Source of the DNA: CBDDKZ01 sp965230415
GTDB lineage: Bacteria; Bacteroidota; Bacteroidia; Cytophagales; JAAEPT01
Assembly: GCA_965230415.1 (NCBI GenBank)
Contig: CBDDKZ010000005.1
Location: forward strand, 1,302,001 to 1,366,000
DNA: 64,000 nucleotides
Direction: 5' to 3'
In this document: one piece after another, positions 26,703-35,182 of the stretch
Layout of the letters: every line of letters starts with the position of its first letter
Position numbering within the stretch: position 1 is the first letter of the stretch
Notes under the pieces: model-generated
Database searches by the model: none
Seen by the model: only the letters and a program-made list of their open reading frames with translations
What the model was told of the DNA's origin: nothing
Position numbers and translations under genes: made by a program

Positions 26703-28280
26703 ATGAAAAAAATAGCTATACTTCTCTTCTCTATATTGCTCATTGCGGGCATTCCTTCATTATCATTTGCCGAACATTCTCCTGATCACGAATCCGAAAC
26801 GGAGCATGTAGAATCACATGGAGATACCAATACCGGGCATGATGGACATGATGCCGCTCATGATGCCGATCACGGGCACGGGGCACACAACGGGCCTGCC
26901 GGATGGTCTGTAATTCCATTCGTTTTATTACTTTTAATGATAGCAACAGGCCCCTTATTCTTTGAACACTTCTGGCACAAATTCTATCCTGTGATAGCCA
27001 TTCTACTGGCACTATTGGTCATAGGTTATTATATAATAGGTTTGGGAGATACCGGAGGTCCAATTCATGCCCTGGCCGAGTACGTCCAGTTTATAGCCCT
27101 GTTGGGTAGCTTATTTGTCGCTTCGGGAGGTATCCTCATTAATGTAGACAAAGAAGGTACGCCATTGGTCAATGTTATGCTTTTAGTAATAGGTGCTGTT
27201 GTATCAAACTTAATTGGAACAACAGGTGCTTCTATGCTCTTGGTAAGACCTTTTATACGCTTAAATAAAGATCGTATTAAGGCTTATCACATTATGTTTT
27301 TTATTTTTATGGTTAGTAATGTTGGTGGTTCATTGACACCAATTGGCGACCCGCCACTTTTCCTTGGTTTTCTAAAAGGGGTACCTTTTGAGTGGACCAT
27401 TACACACAACCTGGTGCCCTGGATCTTTGCTATTACGATACTGGCTATCATCTTCTTTATTGTAGATAAAAAGAATTTAAAAGGTGTAGAAGTCAAACCT
27501 GGTGATTACAGCGGGAAAGTAATGATCAAAGGCAGCAAAAACTTCATTTGGCTTGCGGTTATAATCGCGGCGGTATTTATTGATCCAAATGTGTTCCCCG
27601 AGTACGTTCCTGGAATAAAAATGGTAATACATGGTCACGATACAGTCTTTTCATATATCCGCGAATTTATCATGATCTCCGTAGCCTGCTTGTCCTATTT
27701 CTTTGCAGACAAAGAAGCGCTGCGTGGCAACGAATTTGAATTTGAACCTATTAAAGAGGTAGCCTTCATCTTTATTGGTATATTTGGTACGATGATGCCG
27801 GCATTACAACTTGTTGGCGACTTTGCAGGAAGCGATGCCGGAAGAGCTCTTATTAGCCACAACACTTTATATTGGTGTACTGGTGTTTTGTCAGGAGTTT
27901 TGGATAATGCGCCAACATATATGAACTTTTTAACTGCCGCACTTTCTGCTAATGGGGGTAGTATACAGGTATTGCAGGATGTTAAAGATTTTGCTGCGGC
28001 TAGTGGCAACTTTGCCAGTTCTCCACTGGGTAGTAGCACATCGCTACAGTTAACAGCAATTTCCGTGGCATCGGTATTCTTCGGAGCAATGACTTACATT
28101 GGTAATGGTCCTAATTTCATGGTGAAGGCCATTGCTGAACAGGTTGGTGTTAAAATGCCTTCATTCTTCGGATACATCACCCGATTTTCAATACCAATAT
28201 TACTTCCAATATTAATTGTGGTATGGGTGATATTCTTTTACTTTGAGATTGCCCAGGTAATCATAGATATATTCCATTAA
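26703..28280 (+). CDS. nhaD: Na+/H+ antiporter NhaD with histidine-rich N-terminus
   Basis: A 525-residue membrane protein of the NhaD (ArsB/NhaD superfamily) type. After a signal-like helix (residues 5-22), residues 24-66 form a hydrophilic stretch with ten histidines, many in GHDGHDAAHD-type runs. Then come about 12 helices with the family motifs NLIGTTGASMLLVRPFIRLN, FMVSNVGGSLTPIGDPPLFL, DNAPTYMNFLTA and YIGNGPNFMVKAIAE. It expels Na+ or Li+ at alkaline pH. The histidine-rich part might sense pH or bind metal, which is inference. A strong terminator follows. Confidence 0.93.
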   Translation: MKKIAILLFSILLIAGIPSLSFAEHSPDHESETEHVESHGDTNTGHDGHDAAHDADHGHGAHNGPAGWSVIPFVLLLLMIATGPLFFEHFWHKFYPVIAILLALLVIGYYIIGLGDTGGPIHALAEYVQFIALLGSLFVASGGILINVDKEGTPLVNVMLLVIGAVVSNLIGTTGASMLLVRPFIRLNKDRIKAYHIMFFIFMVSNVGGSLTPIGDPPLFLGFLKGVPFEWTITHNLVPWIFAITILAIIFFIVDKKNLKGVEVKPGDYSGKVMIKGSKNFIWLAVIIAAVFIDPNVFPEYVPGIKMVIHGHDTVFSYIREFIMISVACLSYFFADKEALRGNEFEFEPIKEVAFIFIGIFGTMMPALQLVGDFAGSDAGRALISHNTLYWCTGVLSGVLDNAPTYMNFLTAALSANGGSIQVLQDVKDFAAASGNFASSPLGSSTSLQLTAISVASVFFGAMTYIGNGPNFMVKAIAEQVGVKMPSFFGYITRFSIPILLPILIVVWVIFFYFEIAQVIIDIFH

Positions 28281-28290
28281 GCTTATTATT

Positions 28291-28326
28291 CGCCATCGAA
28301 CAAAGTTCGATGGCGTTCTTTTTATT
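28291..28326 (+). terminator. Terminator of nhaD
   Basis: CGCCATCGAAC and GTTCGATGGCG form a perfect 11-bp stem with a 3-nt loop, followed by TTCTTTTTATT. It begins 10 bp after the nhaD stop codon. Confidence 0.93.
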
Positions 28327-28572
28327 GCGCAATCCCTCATGCGCTTTCGCCTATAACGTTCTTCGTATTATAGCCTATTTTACCGCATTACAACACCAAT
28401 GTTGATAACTTCGCACTTAATATATAAACCTGCTTTAAGTTCGTGCCGTTAAATTTTTTATACCAGATAATTAGTGTGTACGCCTAAAAATCCAGCAATT
28501 GGCACACTATCTGAATCAAATCACGTGTAAACATTTTTTCAATGGGTACATACAATTTTTGAATAAAATAAT

Positions 28573-29043
28573 ATGGGTATGATAAAAAGTGACGTACGAA
28601 AAACAGAGTTGGTAAACTTATACGAAAGTGAAGGAGGCAACACCTCGTTAGATTTTAATAACAACAACGGTTTTTTTGAAGTGACAATGAGAGGCAGAAT
28701 AGCCGACAGGGAATATAAGAGAATTAATATAAAGCTTGATTACTTCATCTCCGAAAAACAATGTCACAAAGTTGTATACAATTTTGAAAACCTTGAACAG
28801 TCAGAAGTTTTGAGCAGGGCATGGTATGCCACTTGTTTTCTGCCAAACCTTTTTCAAAAACATGGCAAGAACTTCATGCACGCAATTGTAATGTCTAAGA
28901 ACAGATTTGAAGCTAAAAATGCTATATGGTTGTTTGAAAATAGCGACAAGCTGGGTCAGCGTGGAGAAAACAAATTTTTCGATAACCTGGAAGACGCTGA
29001 ATTATGGATTTCAAAACCAATAAAATTAAAACGCTGGAACTGA
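28573..29043 (+). CDS. Hypothetical cytosolic protein, possibly STAS/SpoIIAA-like
   Basis: A 156-residue protein without signal peptide or membrane segment. A strand-helix pattern (FFEVTMRGRI, KQCHKVVYNFENLEQSEVLSRA, HAIVMSKNRFEAKNAIWLFE, FFDNLEDAELWISK) recalls SpoIIAA/STAS-like domains of Bacteroidota, but I cannot name the family with confidence. Single-gene unit: upstream is the nhaD terminator, and downstream the methyltransferase gene starts about 100 bp later. Codon use looks native. Confidence 0.7.
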   Translation: MGMIKSDVRKTELVNLYESEGGNTSLDFNNNNGFFEVTMRGRIADREYKRINIKLDYFISEKQCHKVVYNFENLEQSEVLSRAWYATCFLPNLFQKHGKNFMHAIVMSKNRFEAKNAIWLFENSDKLGQRGENKFFDNLEDAELWISKPIKLKRWN

Positions 29044-29150
29044 ACTACTACATCGGTTTATCACAAATTCTTAAAAAGATATGACTCCTATCGGTAAGAT
29101 CTGAAATGCTTTGTTTTAATTTTTCTCAGAATTAAGTTTTAATTTTGAAT

Positions 29151-29669
29151 ATGAGAAAATTAAAAACCGAAGAGTTAAATCGTGTTAGTGCTGAGCAATT
29201 TCGTGAAAAAGCGGCATCAAACCTGGTGGTTGTTTTAGACAATATCAGGAGTATGAGCAATGTAGGAGCTGCTTTTAGAACCGGAGATGCTTTTGCTATC
29301 GACAAACTCTTTCTGTGTGGCATCACTGCATGTCCACCTCACCGTGAGATCAATAAGACAGCACTTGGTGCTCAGGAAACTGTAGACTGGCAGCATTTTG
29401 AGCATACTCACGACGCTTTGACACAACTTAAAACTGATGGCTATCTAATAATCGTACTGGAACAAACGGATAAAAGCGTTTCACTTGCTGATTATACAAT
29501 AGAAGCAAACAAAAAATATGCATTAGTTGTTGGGAACGAAGTATTTGGAATAAGTGATGAGTCGCTACCTTTGGCAGACCATGCTGTTGAAATACCACAG
29601 TATGGCACCAAACATTCTTTAAACGTAGCTGTTGCGCTCGGTATAGCGCTTTGGACATTTGTAAAATAG
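29151..29669 (+). CDS. TrmH family (SpoU) RNA 2'-O-methyltransferase
   Basis: A 172-residue enzyme from the ATG at 29151; an alternative TTG two codons earlier is unlikely. It is the minimal SPOUT catalytic domain with a short N-terminal extension: DNIRSMSNVGAAFRTGDAF (motif 1) near residue 35, ALVVGNEVFGISDESLPLAD (motif 2) near 118-137, and IPQYGTKHSLNVAVALGIAL (motif 3) near 146-165. These form the S-adenosylmethionine-binding knot. The RNA substrate is unknown (tRNA or rRNA). Its stop codon abuts the dinB start. Confidence 0.92.
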   Translation: MRKLKTEELNRVSAEQFREKAASNLVVVLDNIRSMSNVGAAFRTGDAFAIDKLFLCGITACPPHREINKTALGAQETVDWQHFEHTHDALTQLKTDGYLIIVLEQTDKSVSLADYTIEANKKYALVVGNEVFGISDESLPLADHAVEIPQYGTKHSLNVAVALGIALWTFVK

Positions 29670-30737
29670 TTGAAAATCAAACAAATCGTTCACATAGACA
29701 TGGATGCATTCTTTGCATCGGTAGAACAACGAGACAAGCCCTCACTACGCAACAAAGCAATAGCCGTAGGGGGTGAAAAGGACCGAGGGGTAGTTGCTGC
29801 CGCAAGTTATGAGGCCAGAAAATACGGTGTGCGTTCTGCCATGCCTTCCGTTATTGCCAGGCAAAAGTGCCCACACCTTATATTTGTAGCTCCCAGGTTT
29901 GAGGTCTACAAATCAACCTCTTTGGTTATTAAGAGCATATATAGACAGTATTCGCGTTATGTTGAACCATTATCCCTAGACGAAGCCTATCTCGACCTTA
30001 CGGAAAGTAGTTCAAGTTTTGACGAAACGCTTAAAATTGCATTATCTATAAAAGAAGAAATATTCAACACCACCGAACTTACAGCTTCAGCGGGAATATC
30101 TTACAACAAATTCCTGGCAAAAATGGCTTCAGATATAGACAAACCCAATGGCCATCACATTATACAATACCATGAGGCTCAACACTTTCTAGACGAGTTG
30201 GCTATCGCCTCTTTTTATGGAATAGGTGAAGCCACTGCTAGCAAAATGAAAAAACTGGGCATAAAAAAAGGTAAAGATTTGCGCGCCTGGAAAAAAGAAC
30301 ATTTAATAAGACGATTTGGAAAAATTGGCTTGTTCTACTTTGATATTGTAAGGGGAATAGACAACAGAGCGGTAATAAGTGATCGCGTACGCAAATCAAT
30401 CGGAGTTGAACAAACTTTTGAAAAAGATATAACTGATTGGGACGAAATTACAGACGCGCTAAAAAGCCTCGCAAAAAAGCTGGAAGCCCGTATGCAGCAC
30501 CAAAATGCCAGTGGCTATACATTAACTTTAAAGGTCAAATTTTCTGACTTTAATACCGTAAGTAAGCAGAAAACATTAAATTTTAAAATAATTAATTTTA
30601 ACGAAATATTTGACTTAGCGAGCTTGCTGCTGACACACATAGAATTACACGAAAAAGCGATTAGACTATTAGGCTTAAGTATCAATAATTTAAACCTAAA
30701 TCAAGATGAAAATAATCAACTGAAATTCAAATACTAA
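29670..30737 (+). CDS. dinB: DNA polymerase IV
   Basis: A 355-residue Y-family translesion polymerase. VHIDMDAFFASVEQRD at residues 7-22 and SLDEAYLDLT near residue 102 hold the catalytic carboxylates, and ASAGISYNKFLAKMASDIDKPNG near 138 is the family signature. A little-finger domain follows. The C-terminal beta-clamp peptide is not clear: the end is ENNQLKFKY. The start codon is TTG, immediately after the methyltransferase stop, so translation is probably coupled. Confidence 0.95.
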   Translation: MKIKQIVHIDMDAFFASVEQRDKPSLRNKAIAVGGEKDRGVVAAASYEARKYGVRSAMPSVIARQKCPHLIFVAPRFEVYKSTSLVIKSIYRQYSRYVEPLSLDEAYLDLTESSSSFDETLKIALSIKEEIFNTTELTASAGISYNKFLAKMASDIDKPNGHHIIQYHEAQHFLDELAIASFYGIGEATASKMKKLGIKKGKDLRAWKKEHLIRRFGKIGLFYFDIVRGIDNRAVISDRVRKSIGVEQTFEKDITDWDEITDALKSLAKKLEARMQHQNASGYTLTLKVKFSDFNTVSKQKTLNFKIINFNEIFDLASLLLTHIELHEKAIRLLGLSINNLNLNQDENNQLKFKY

Positions 30738-30763
30738 TACAATATTTCAGTAATTTTAAGCGA

Positions 30764-30791
30764 TTAACAATTCTTTAACATTTTGCTAACA
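30764..30791 (+). promoter_or_regulatory. Three 11-bp spaced TTAACA repeats upstream of the response regulator
   Basis: TTAACA at 30764-30769, TTAACA at 30775-30780 and CTAACA at 30786-30791 repeat with an exact 11-bp period. Direct repeats of this spacing are how OmpR/PhoB-family regulators bind DNA, and TTAACA resembles Pho boxes of other phyla. They lie 60-87 bp before the gene of such a regulator and upstream of the -7 element, so autoregulation is likely. Confidence 0.6.
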
Positions 30792-30811
30792 TATCCACTA
30801 GACTGAGTTCA

Positions 30812-30819
30812 TAATTTTG
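30812..30819 (+). promoter_or_regulatory. -7 promoter element of the response regulator gene
   Basis: TAATTTTG, a perfect TAnnTTTG, lies 31 bp before the regulator ATG and 20 bp after the repeat array. The -33 element is not recognisable, which suits a promoter that needs an activator bound at the repeats. Confidence 0.5.
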
Positions 30820-30850
30820 CAGCGAATCATTGAACTACCTTAAAAGGCCC

Positions 30851-31525
30851 ATGGTAAAAATTCTCATAGTTGACGACGAAGATGCTATATTAGAGTTAAT
30901 GGAGTTTAACCTCTCAAACGCAGGTTACGAAGTTATAACAGCATCAAATGGAGAAGAGGCAATCGCACTGGCTAAAGAGCACAGCCCAGTAATGGTCATC
31001 CTCGACATCATGATGCCTAAGCAAGATGGTGTGGAAGTGTGTGAGCGACTGCGCTCCATGCACCAATTTCAAAATACACTCATTGTATTTTTAACGGCTC
31101 GAAACGAAGACTTCACTCAAATAGCTTGCTACGAAAGTGGTGGCGACGATTATATTGTAAAACCAATCAAACCAAGAGTACTTGTTAGTCGAATTAAAGC
31201 TATTTTAAGAAGACAACAACACAACTTAGGAAGGGAAGAAAACGAAATTAAAGTAGGGGATCTAGTAATAGATATTGAACAATTCGAAGTACATAAGAAC
31301 TCCGAGAAAATCAACTTAGCCAAAAAAGAATTCGAACTACTTACACTATTGGTTTCAAAACCCGGTAAGTTATTTACTCGCGAGGAAATCTTTAATAAAG
31401 TGTGGGGTATCGATCAGGCTATTAGTGACCGGACAATCGATGTTCACATTAGAAAACTGAGAGAGAAGATAGGAAACACCTATATCAAAACAATCAAGGG
31501 TATGGGTTACAAAATGGAGGTATAA
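30851..31525 (+). CDS. Orphan PhoB/OmpR-type response regulator
   Basis: A 224-residue two-domain regulator from the ATG at 30851. The receiver (1-120) has the acidic pair in LIVDDEDAI, the phosphoacceptor Asp in VILDIMMPKQDG near residue 52, and the switch Thr and Lys in FLTARNED and YIVKPIKPR. A winged-helix DNA-binding domain follows (KKEFELLTLLVSKPGKLFTREEIF, SDRTIDVHIRKLREKIG). No histidine kinase gene is adjacent, so its partner is encoded elsewhere. The 11-bp repeats upstream of it and of the 33.4-kb lipoprotein gene are candidate targets. Confidence 0.93.
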   Translation: MVKILIVDDEDAILELMEFNLSNAGYEVITASNGEEAIALAKEHSPVMVILDIMMPKQDGVEVCERLRSMHQFQNTLIVFLTARNEDFTQIACYESGGDDYIVKPIKPRVLVSRIKAILRRQQHNLGREENEIKVGDLVIDIEQFEVHKNSEKINLAKKEFELLTLLVSKPGKLFTREEIFNKVWGIDQAISDRTIDVHIRKLREKIGNTYIKTIKGMGYKMEV

Positions 31526-31531
31526 TAAGCT

Positions 31532-32869
31532 ATGAAAAACAAATTAATAATTACACTTATTACAATGGCTATTACCTGGAGCGCAATGGCCAGCATAACT
31601 AAAAGCGCAACAGGTCCTGAGGATCCTAACGCATGGAATTGGGGAAGTAATAAAGTGGAAGCACAGGGAAAATGGATGTTTCTGAATTCGTCGCTTGAAG
31701 AAAAAAATTATGCAGCCGCACTCGAACCAGCAAGATGGTTATTAACGAATACGCCAAATTTAAATGTGGCTCTTTATATTAATGCTGCCAAGATTTTTGA
31801 AAAAGCAGTAAAAGCTGAAAAAGAGCCGGTACGTAAAAAGGAATTGCAAGACACGGTGTTGTTAATATACAACGAACGTGTGAAACTTTACGGTGACGAA
31901 GCTTATGTGTTGAATAGAATGGGGCGTGTGGCCTGGAAATACCAATATAAGGACAAGTCGAAATTGGATGATTTGTACGTATTGTACAAAAAAATCGATG
32001 AAATGAATGGCCCTGAAATGCTTACAACGAATGTAACCTATTATATGCATGCAGCTTGTGAAGAAACGAGAAAAGGAGAGTTGGCAGAAGACGAATTAAT
32101 TGATTTATATACCCATTTAAATGATATTCTGGATATACAGACAGGAAAAGCAGCTGGAGACGCCACTAAATTACAGCGTATTGAAAAAAGCAGGCTGAAA
32201 GTTGAAAAAGATCTATTGAGAACGGTAACCGTTGACTGTGATTTCGTTCAAGACAAATTAGGACCTAAATACCGCGCCGAGCCAAACATGAAAATTGCCA
32301 AGCAGATTAACGGGCTTCTGGTTTCAAACAAATGTATTTCCAACGATTTGTACATAAACACGGCTGAATTCATCCTTGCCAGCGAACCTAGTGTTGAACG
32401 TTTGCGTATGACTGCTAAAGTTTACAAAATTCGTAACGAATATGATAGTGCCTTTTCAAAATTTAAGCAGGCACTGAATTTTGAAACAGATGCAGCGAAA
32501 AAGGGAAGCCTTTATTTTGAAATGGCCAATATTAAAAATTCTAAAGGTCTCAATAGCGAAGCGCGTTCACTGTATAGACAGGCAATGTCAGAAGACAATG
32601 CAATTGCCGCCGATTGTTATAACAAAATCGGAGGCATGTATATGTCTTCTTATAACAAGTGTAAATCTGACGATGTGCTACAGAGTAGAGCTATATTCAT
32701 TGCTGCTTACAACATGTACAGCAAAGCAGGAAACAGCACTAAGATGAATGAGTGCAAATCACAATTTCCATCAACCGAAGAAATATTTGTAAGAGGTAAA
32801 AAAGTAGGAGACGCTATATCCGTCAAATGTTGGATAGGTGAAACTGTTAACCTCCAAAAACGAGATTGA
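31532..32869 (+). CDS. Secreted tetratricopeptide protein, paralogue of the gene at 21.7 kb
   Basis: A 445-residue protein with a signal peptide (residues 1-22, MKNKLIITLITMAITWSAMA). The conserved module starts WNWGSNKVEAQGKWMFLNS, shared with the 21.7-kb copy, as are KELQDTVLLIYNERV, YVLNRMGRVAWKYQ and the tail CKSDDVLQSRAIFIAAYNMY...CWIGETVNLQKRD. TPR-like helices lie in the centre. Seven bases separate it from the regulator gene, so they form an operon. The two copies suggest a duplicated envelope function that is under separate control. The function is unknown. Confidence 0.85.
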   Translation: MKNKLIITLITMAITWSAMASITKSATGPEDPNAWNWGSNKVEAQGKWMFLNSSLEEKNYAAALEPARWLLTNTPNLNVALYINAAKIFEKAVKAEKEPVRKKELQDTVLLIYNERVKLYGDEAYVLNRMGRVAWKYQYKDKSKLDDLYVLYKKIDEMNGPEMLTTNVTYYMHAACEETRKGELAEDELIDLYTHLNDILDIQTGKAAGDATKLQRIEKSRLKVEKDLLRTVTVDCDFVQDKLGPKYRAEPNMKIAKQINGLLVSNKCISNDLYINTAEFILASEPSVERLRMTAKVYKIRNEYDSAFSKFKQALNFETDAAKKGSLYFEMANIKNSKGLNSEARSLYRQAMSEDNAIAADCYNKIGGMYMSSYNKCKSDDVLQSRAIFIAAYNMYSKAGNSTKMNECKSQFPSTEEIFVRGKKVGDAISVKCWIGETVNLQKRD

Positions 32870-32895
32870 TTTTTTCTCACCAATTTAGGAAGACC

Positions 32896-32930
32896 AACAA
32901 AGCCACTCAAATAAGTGGCTTTGTTGTTTA
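32896..32930 (+). terminator. Terminator after the second TPR gene
   Basis: AACAAAGCCACT and AGTGGCTTTGTT form a perfect 12-bp stem with a 6-nt loop, followed by GTTTATT. It lies 26 bp after the stop codon. Confidence 0.85.
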
Positions 32931-32931
32931 T

Positions 32932-33377
32932 TAAGAAAAAGCATATACACCACAGTTATTTTACGTTCAAAGTTCAAAATTTAGCTTCCGGTTTTACATA
33001 TTTTTATCCATTCAGTAAGGATTATGTAACGGAATGAATAAACTATTTTTTTTATTAGTTAATATTATCAAAACAATTAGCATGCTTTCTGCCTGATTTT
33101 ATTGAATTGTTTAGTTATACAATTGAATTTATTTAATGTTCGATTAAATAATCGCGTATCAAAAAAAAAGATCTGACGAATGAATCCTTCCTTAAATCAA
33201 AGCTAATCAATTGTCTTTTAGTACATTCAGTCTTTATCCAGGATTCGTTAAATTTTTGTTAACTAAATTCAAACAAATCTTATTCCAAACATAACCTTTT
33301 TTTAAGTTTAGCTTAACATAATGATCGTAGTATTGCAGCATTAATTCAAGACAACAAGACAATAAGTATTTATCAAA
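32932..33377. other. AT-rich intergenic region before the lipoprotein gene
   Basis: About 445 bp, very AT-rich, with no credible gene on either strand. The last 130 bp hold the 11-bp spaced repeats and presumably the promoter of the lipoprotein gene. The rest shows homopolymer A and T tracts only; it may give a long upstream activating region. Confidence 0.6.
33248..33318 (+). promoter_or_regulatory. Two pairs of 11-bp spaced TTAA-core repeats
   Basis: TTAAAT (33248-33253) and TTAACT (33259-33264) are one pair; TTAAGT (33302-33307) and TTAACA (33313-33318) are the other. Each pair has 11-bp spacing, as in the triple repeat before the response regulator gene, and they lie 60-130 bp upstream of the lipoprotein start. 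They are candidate binding sites of the same regulator. AT-rich background makes chance matches possible. Confidence 0.4.
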
Positions 33378-34793
33378 ATGAAAAAGCTATTATTCTTCAG
33401 CTTAGCAGCTAGCCTTATGGTATTTGGCACAAGCTGTAACAACGACGACAGCGACGACAACGGTGGTTCTGAGTCAAAGGCAACTGAAAAAGTTTCAACT
33501 ACGGAAGAAGTTGAAGTTGATGACGATGTATTCAAAACATTAAACAAAACTACTATTACTGATTTTGGTGAAGGTACAGGAACAATCACCTTTACTAATG
33601 ACAATGTATGGATCTTAGATGGTCTTGTATTTGTGAACGAAGGCCAAACTTTAACTATTGAAGCTGGTACAATAATCAAAGGAAGATCTGGTCAAGGAGA
33701 AAACGCATCTGCACTTATCGTAGCAAAAGGTGGTACTATCATCGCTGAAGGTACTGCTGCTATGCCTATCGTTTTCACTTCAGCTGCTGACGACATCGTT
33801 CGTTATGCTGACGGAACACTTGATGGTGGCGATAACCTTTCTGTTGAGACTACAGGTCTTTGGGGTGGTTTAATCGTACTAGGAAATGCTCCTCTTAACT
33901 CTGAAGGTAGCTCAAGCGCTATTGAAGGTATCCCTACTACTGAACCTCGTGGTATCTATGGTGGTTCTGACAACGCTGACAACTCAGGTATCCTTAAATA
34001 CATCTCTATCCGTCATGGTGGTACTAACATCGGTGCTGGTAACGAAATCAACGGTTTAACTCTTGGTGGTGTTGGTAACGGTACTACTATCGACTATGTT
34101 GAAGTTATTTCAAACTCTGATGATGGTATTGAGTTCTTTGGTGGTGTAGCTGAAGTGAAGCACGCGATTGTTTCTTACTGCGCTGATGATTCTTATGACT
34201 ATGATGAAGGATTTGACGGTAAGGGTCAATTCTGGGTGACTATCCAAACAAGCGCCAGCGACCGTGGTGGCGAGCATGATGGTGGTACTGAGCCTGAAGA
34301 TGGTGTACCTTTCGCTACTCCTGTAATCTACAATGCTTCTTATATTGGTGCAGATGGTAACAGAATCATTACTTTCCGTGATAATGCAGGTGGCGAATAC
34401 CACAACTCAATCTTCCAGGGATTTGTTGGTAAAGGTATTGACATTGAAGATTTAGGTGACGGTGAGCATTCTTTTGCACGTTTGGAAGCTGGTGACCTAA
34501 AAATCATGAACAACGTATTCTCTGGTAATACAGTACACGCTGATTCATTAGTAATGTCTTCTACCGGAACTGCTCTTATGAGCCACGCAAACGTTTCTGG
34601 TAACACTGTTGCTGATGCAGGTCTTACTACTACTAATCTAATTCCTACTACTGCTGACTTAGGTACAGGTAGCGATCTTCCTGCCGGAGATGCGTTCTAC
34701 GATGCAGCAAACTACAAAGGTGCTTTCGATCCTAGCTCAACTTCTACCTGGATTGAAGGATGGACAAGAACTAGTGTTGAAATTGCAAAATAA
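33378..34793 (+). CDS. Surface lipoprotein with parallel beta-helix, strongly codon-biased
   Basis: A 471-residue lipoprotein: signal peptide and lipobox end FGTSC (Cys 20), followed at once by NNDDSDDNGG, the acidic type of signal that sends Bacteroidota lipoproteins to the cell surface. The body, about residues 70-470, is built of beta-helix-like turns (LTIEAGTIIKGRSGQGENAS, LIVAKGGTIIAEGTA, GTTIDYVEVISNSDDGIEFF). No T9SS domain or catalytic motif is seen. Codon use is restricted (GGT, GCT, ACT, ATC almost exclusively), unlike the neighbours, which predicts very high expression. The family is common in Bacteroidota and of unknown function. Confidence 0.85.
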   Translation: MKKLLFFSLAASLMVFGTSCNNDDSDDNGGSESKATEKVSTTEEVEVDDDVFKTLNKTTITDFGEGTGTITFTNDNVWILDGLVFVNEGQTLTIEAGTIIKGRSGQGENASALIVAKGGTIIAEGTAAMPIVFTSAADDIVRYADGTLDGGDNLSVETTGLWGGLIVLGNAPLNSEGSSSAIEGIPTTEPRGIYGGSDNADNSGILKYISIRHGGTNIGAGNEINGLTLGGVGNGTTIDYVEVISNSDDGIEFFGGVAEVKHAIVSYCADDSYDYDEGFDGKGQFWVTIQTSASDRGGEHDGGTEPEDGVPFATPVIYNASYIGADGNRIITFRDNAGGEYHNSIFQGFVGKGIDIEDLGDGEHSFARLEAGDLKIMNNVFSGNTVHADSLVMSSTGTALMSHANVSGNTVADAGLTTTNLIPTTADLGTGSDLPAGDAFYDAANYKGAFDPSSTSTWIEGWTRTSVEIAK

Positions 34794-34830
34794 GTAACTC
34801 TTTTTTCTTAAGATTACGGTTTATTATAAG

Positions 34831-34864
34831 GAAGGCTGCCTCTATCGAGGCAGCCTTCTTTTTT
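34831..34864 (+). terminator. Strong terminator of the lipoprotein gene
   Basis: GAAGGCTGCCTC and GAGGCAGCCTTC form a perfect 12-bp stem with a 4-nt loop, followed by six T residues. It lies 38 bp after the stop codon and fits a highly expressed single-gene transcript. Confidence 0.95.
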
Positions 34865-35135
34865 GTTATAAGAATATAACGAAATTGAGCACTCCTACTC
34901 CTGCTTTTCCCTTCCGTTTCATATAGGCTCAAACAAACTCAGACCTAAGTATAAGTGATGCTAATCAACGCAGCAACTCCGATATACAATCACGTTCAAA
35001 ACAACAACAAAACAATTAACAGAACATAATCGCAAGCAAGATCAGTGTGCAAAGTTAAAAGGCAAAACCAATTACACTCCTTTCAAAAATGCAAAGGTTC
35101 AGATCTAAGTAAGATTATTATAGGTAAAAGAGATT

Positions 35136-35167
35136 ACGAAGACAAGGTCAGCAGACTTTGTCTTCGT
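35136..35167 (-). terminator. Terminator of the beta-barrel/Ig-lipoprotein operon
   Basis: On the minus strand ACGAAGACAAAGTC pairs with GACCTTGTCTTCGT (one G-T wobble) around a 4-nt loop, followed by AATCTCTTTT. It begins 16 bp after the barrel stop codon. Confidence 0.8.
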
Positions 35168-35182
35168 TATGTGAAAAGTATT

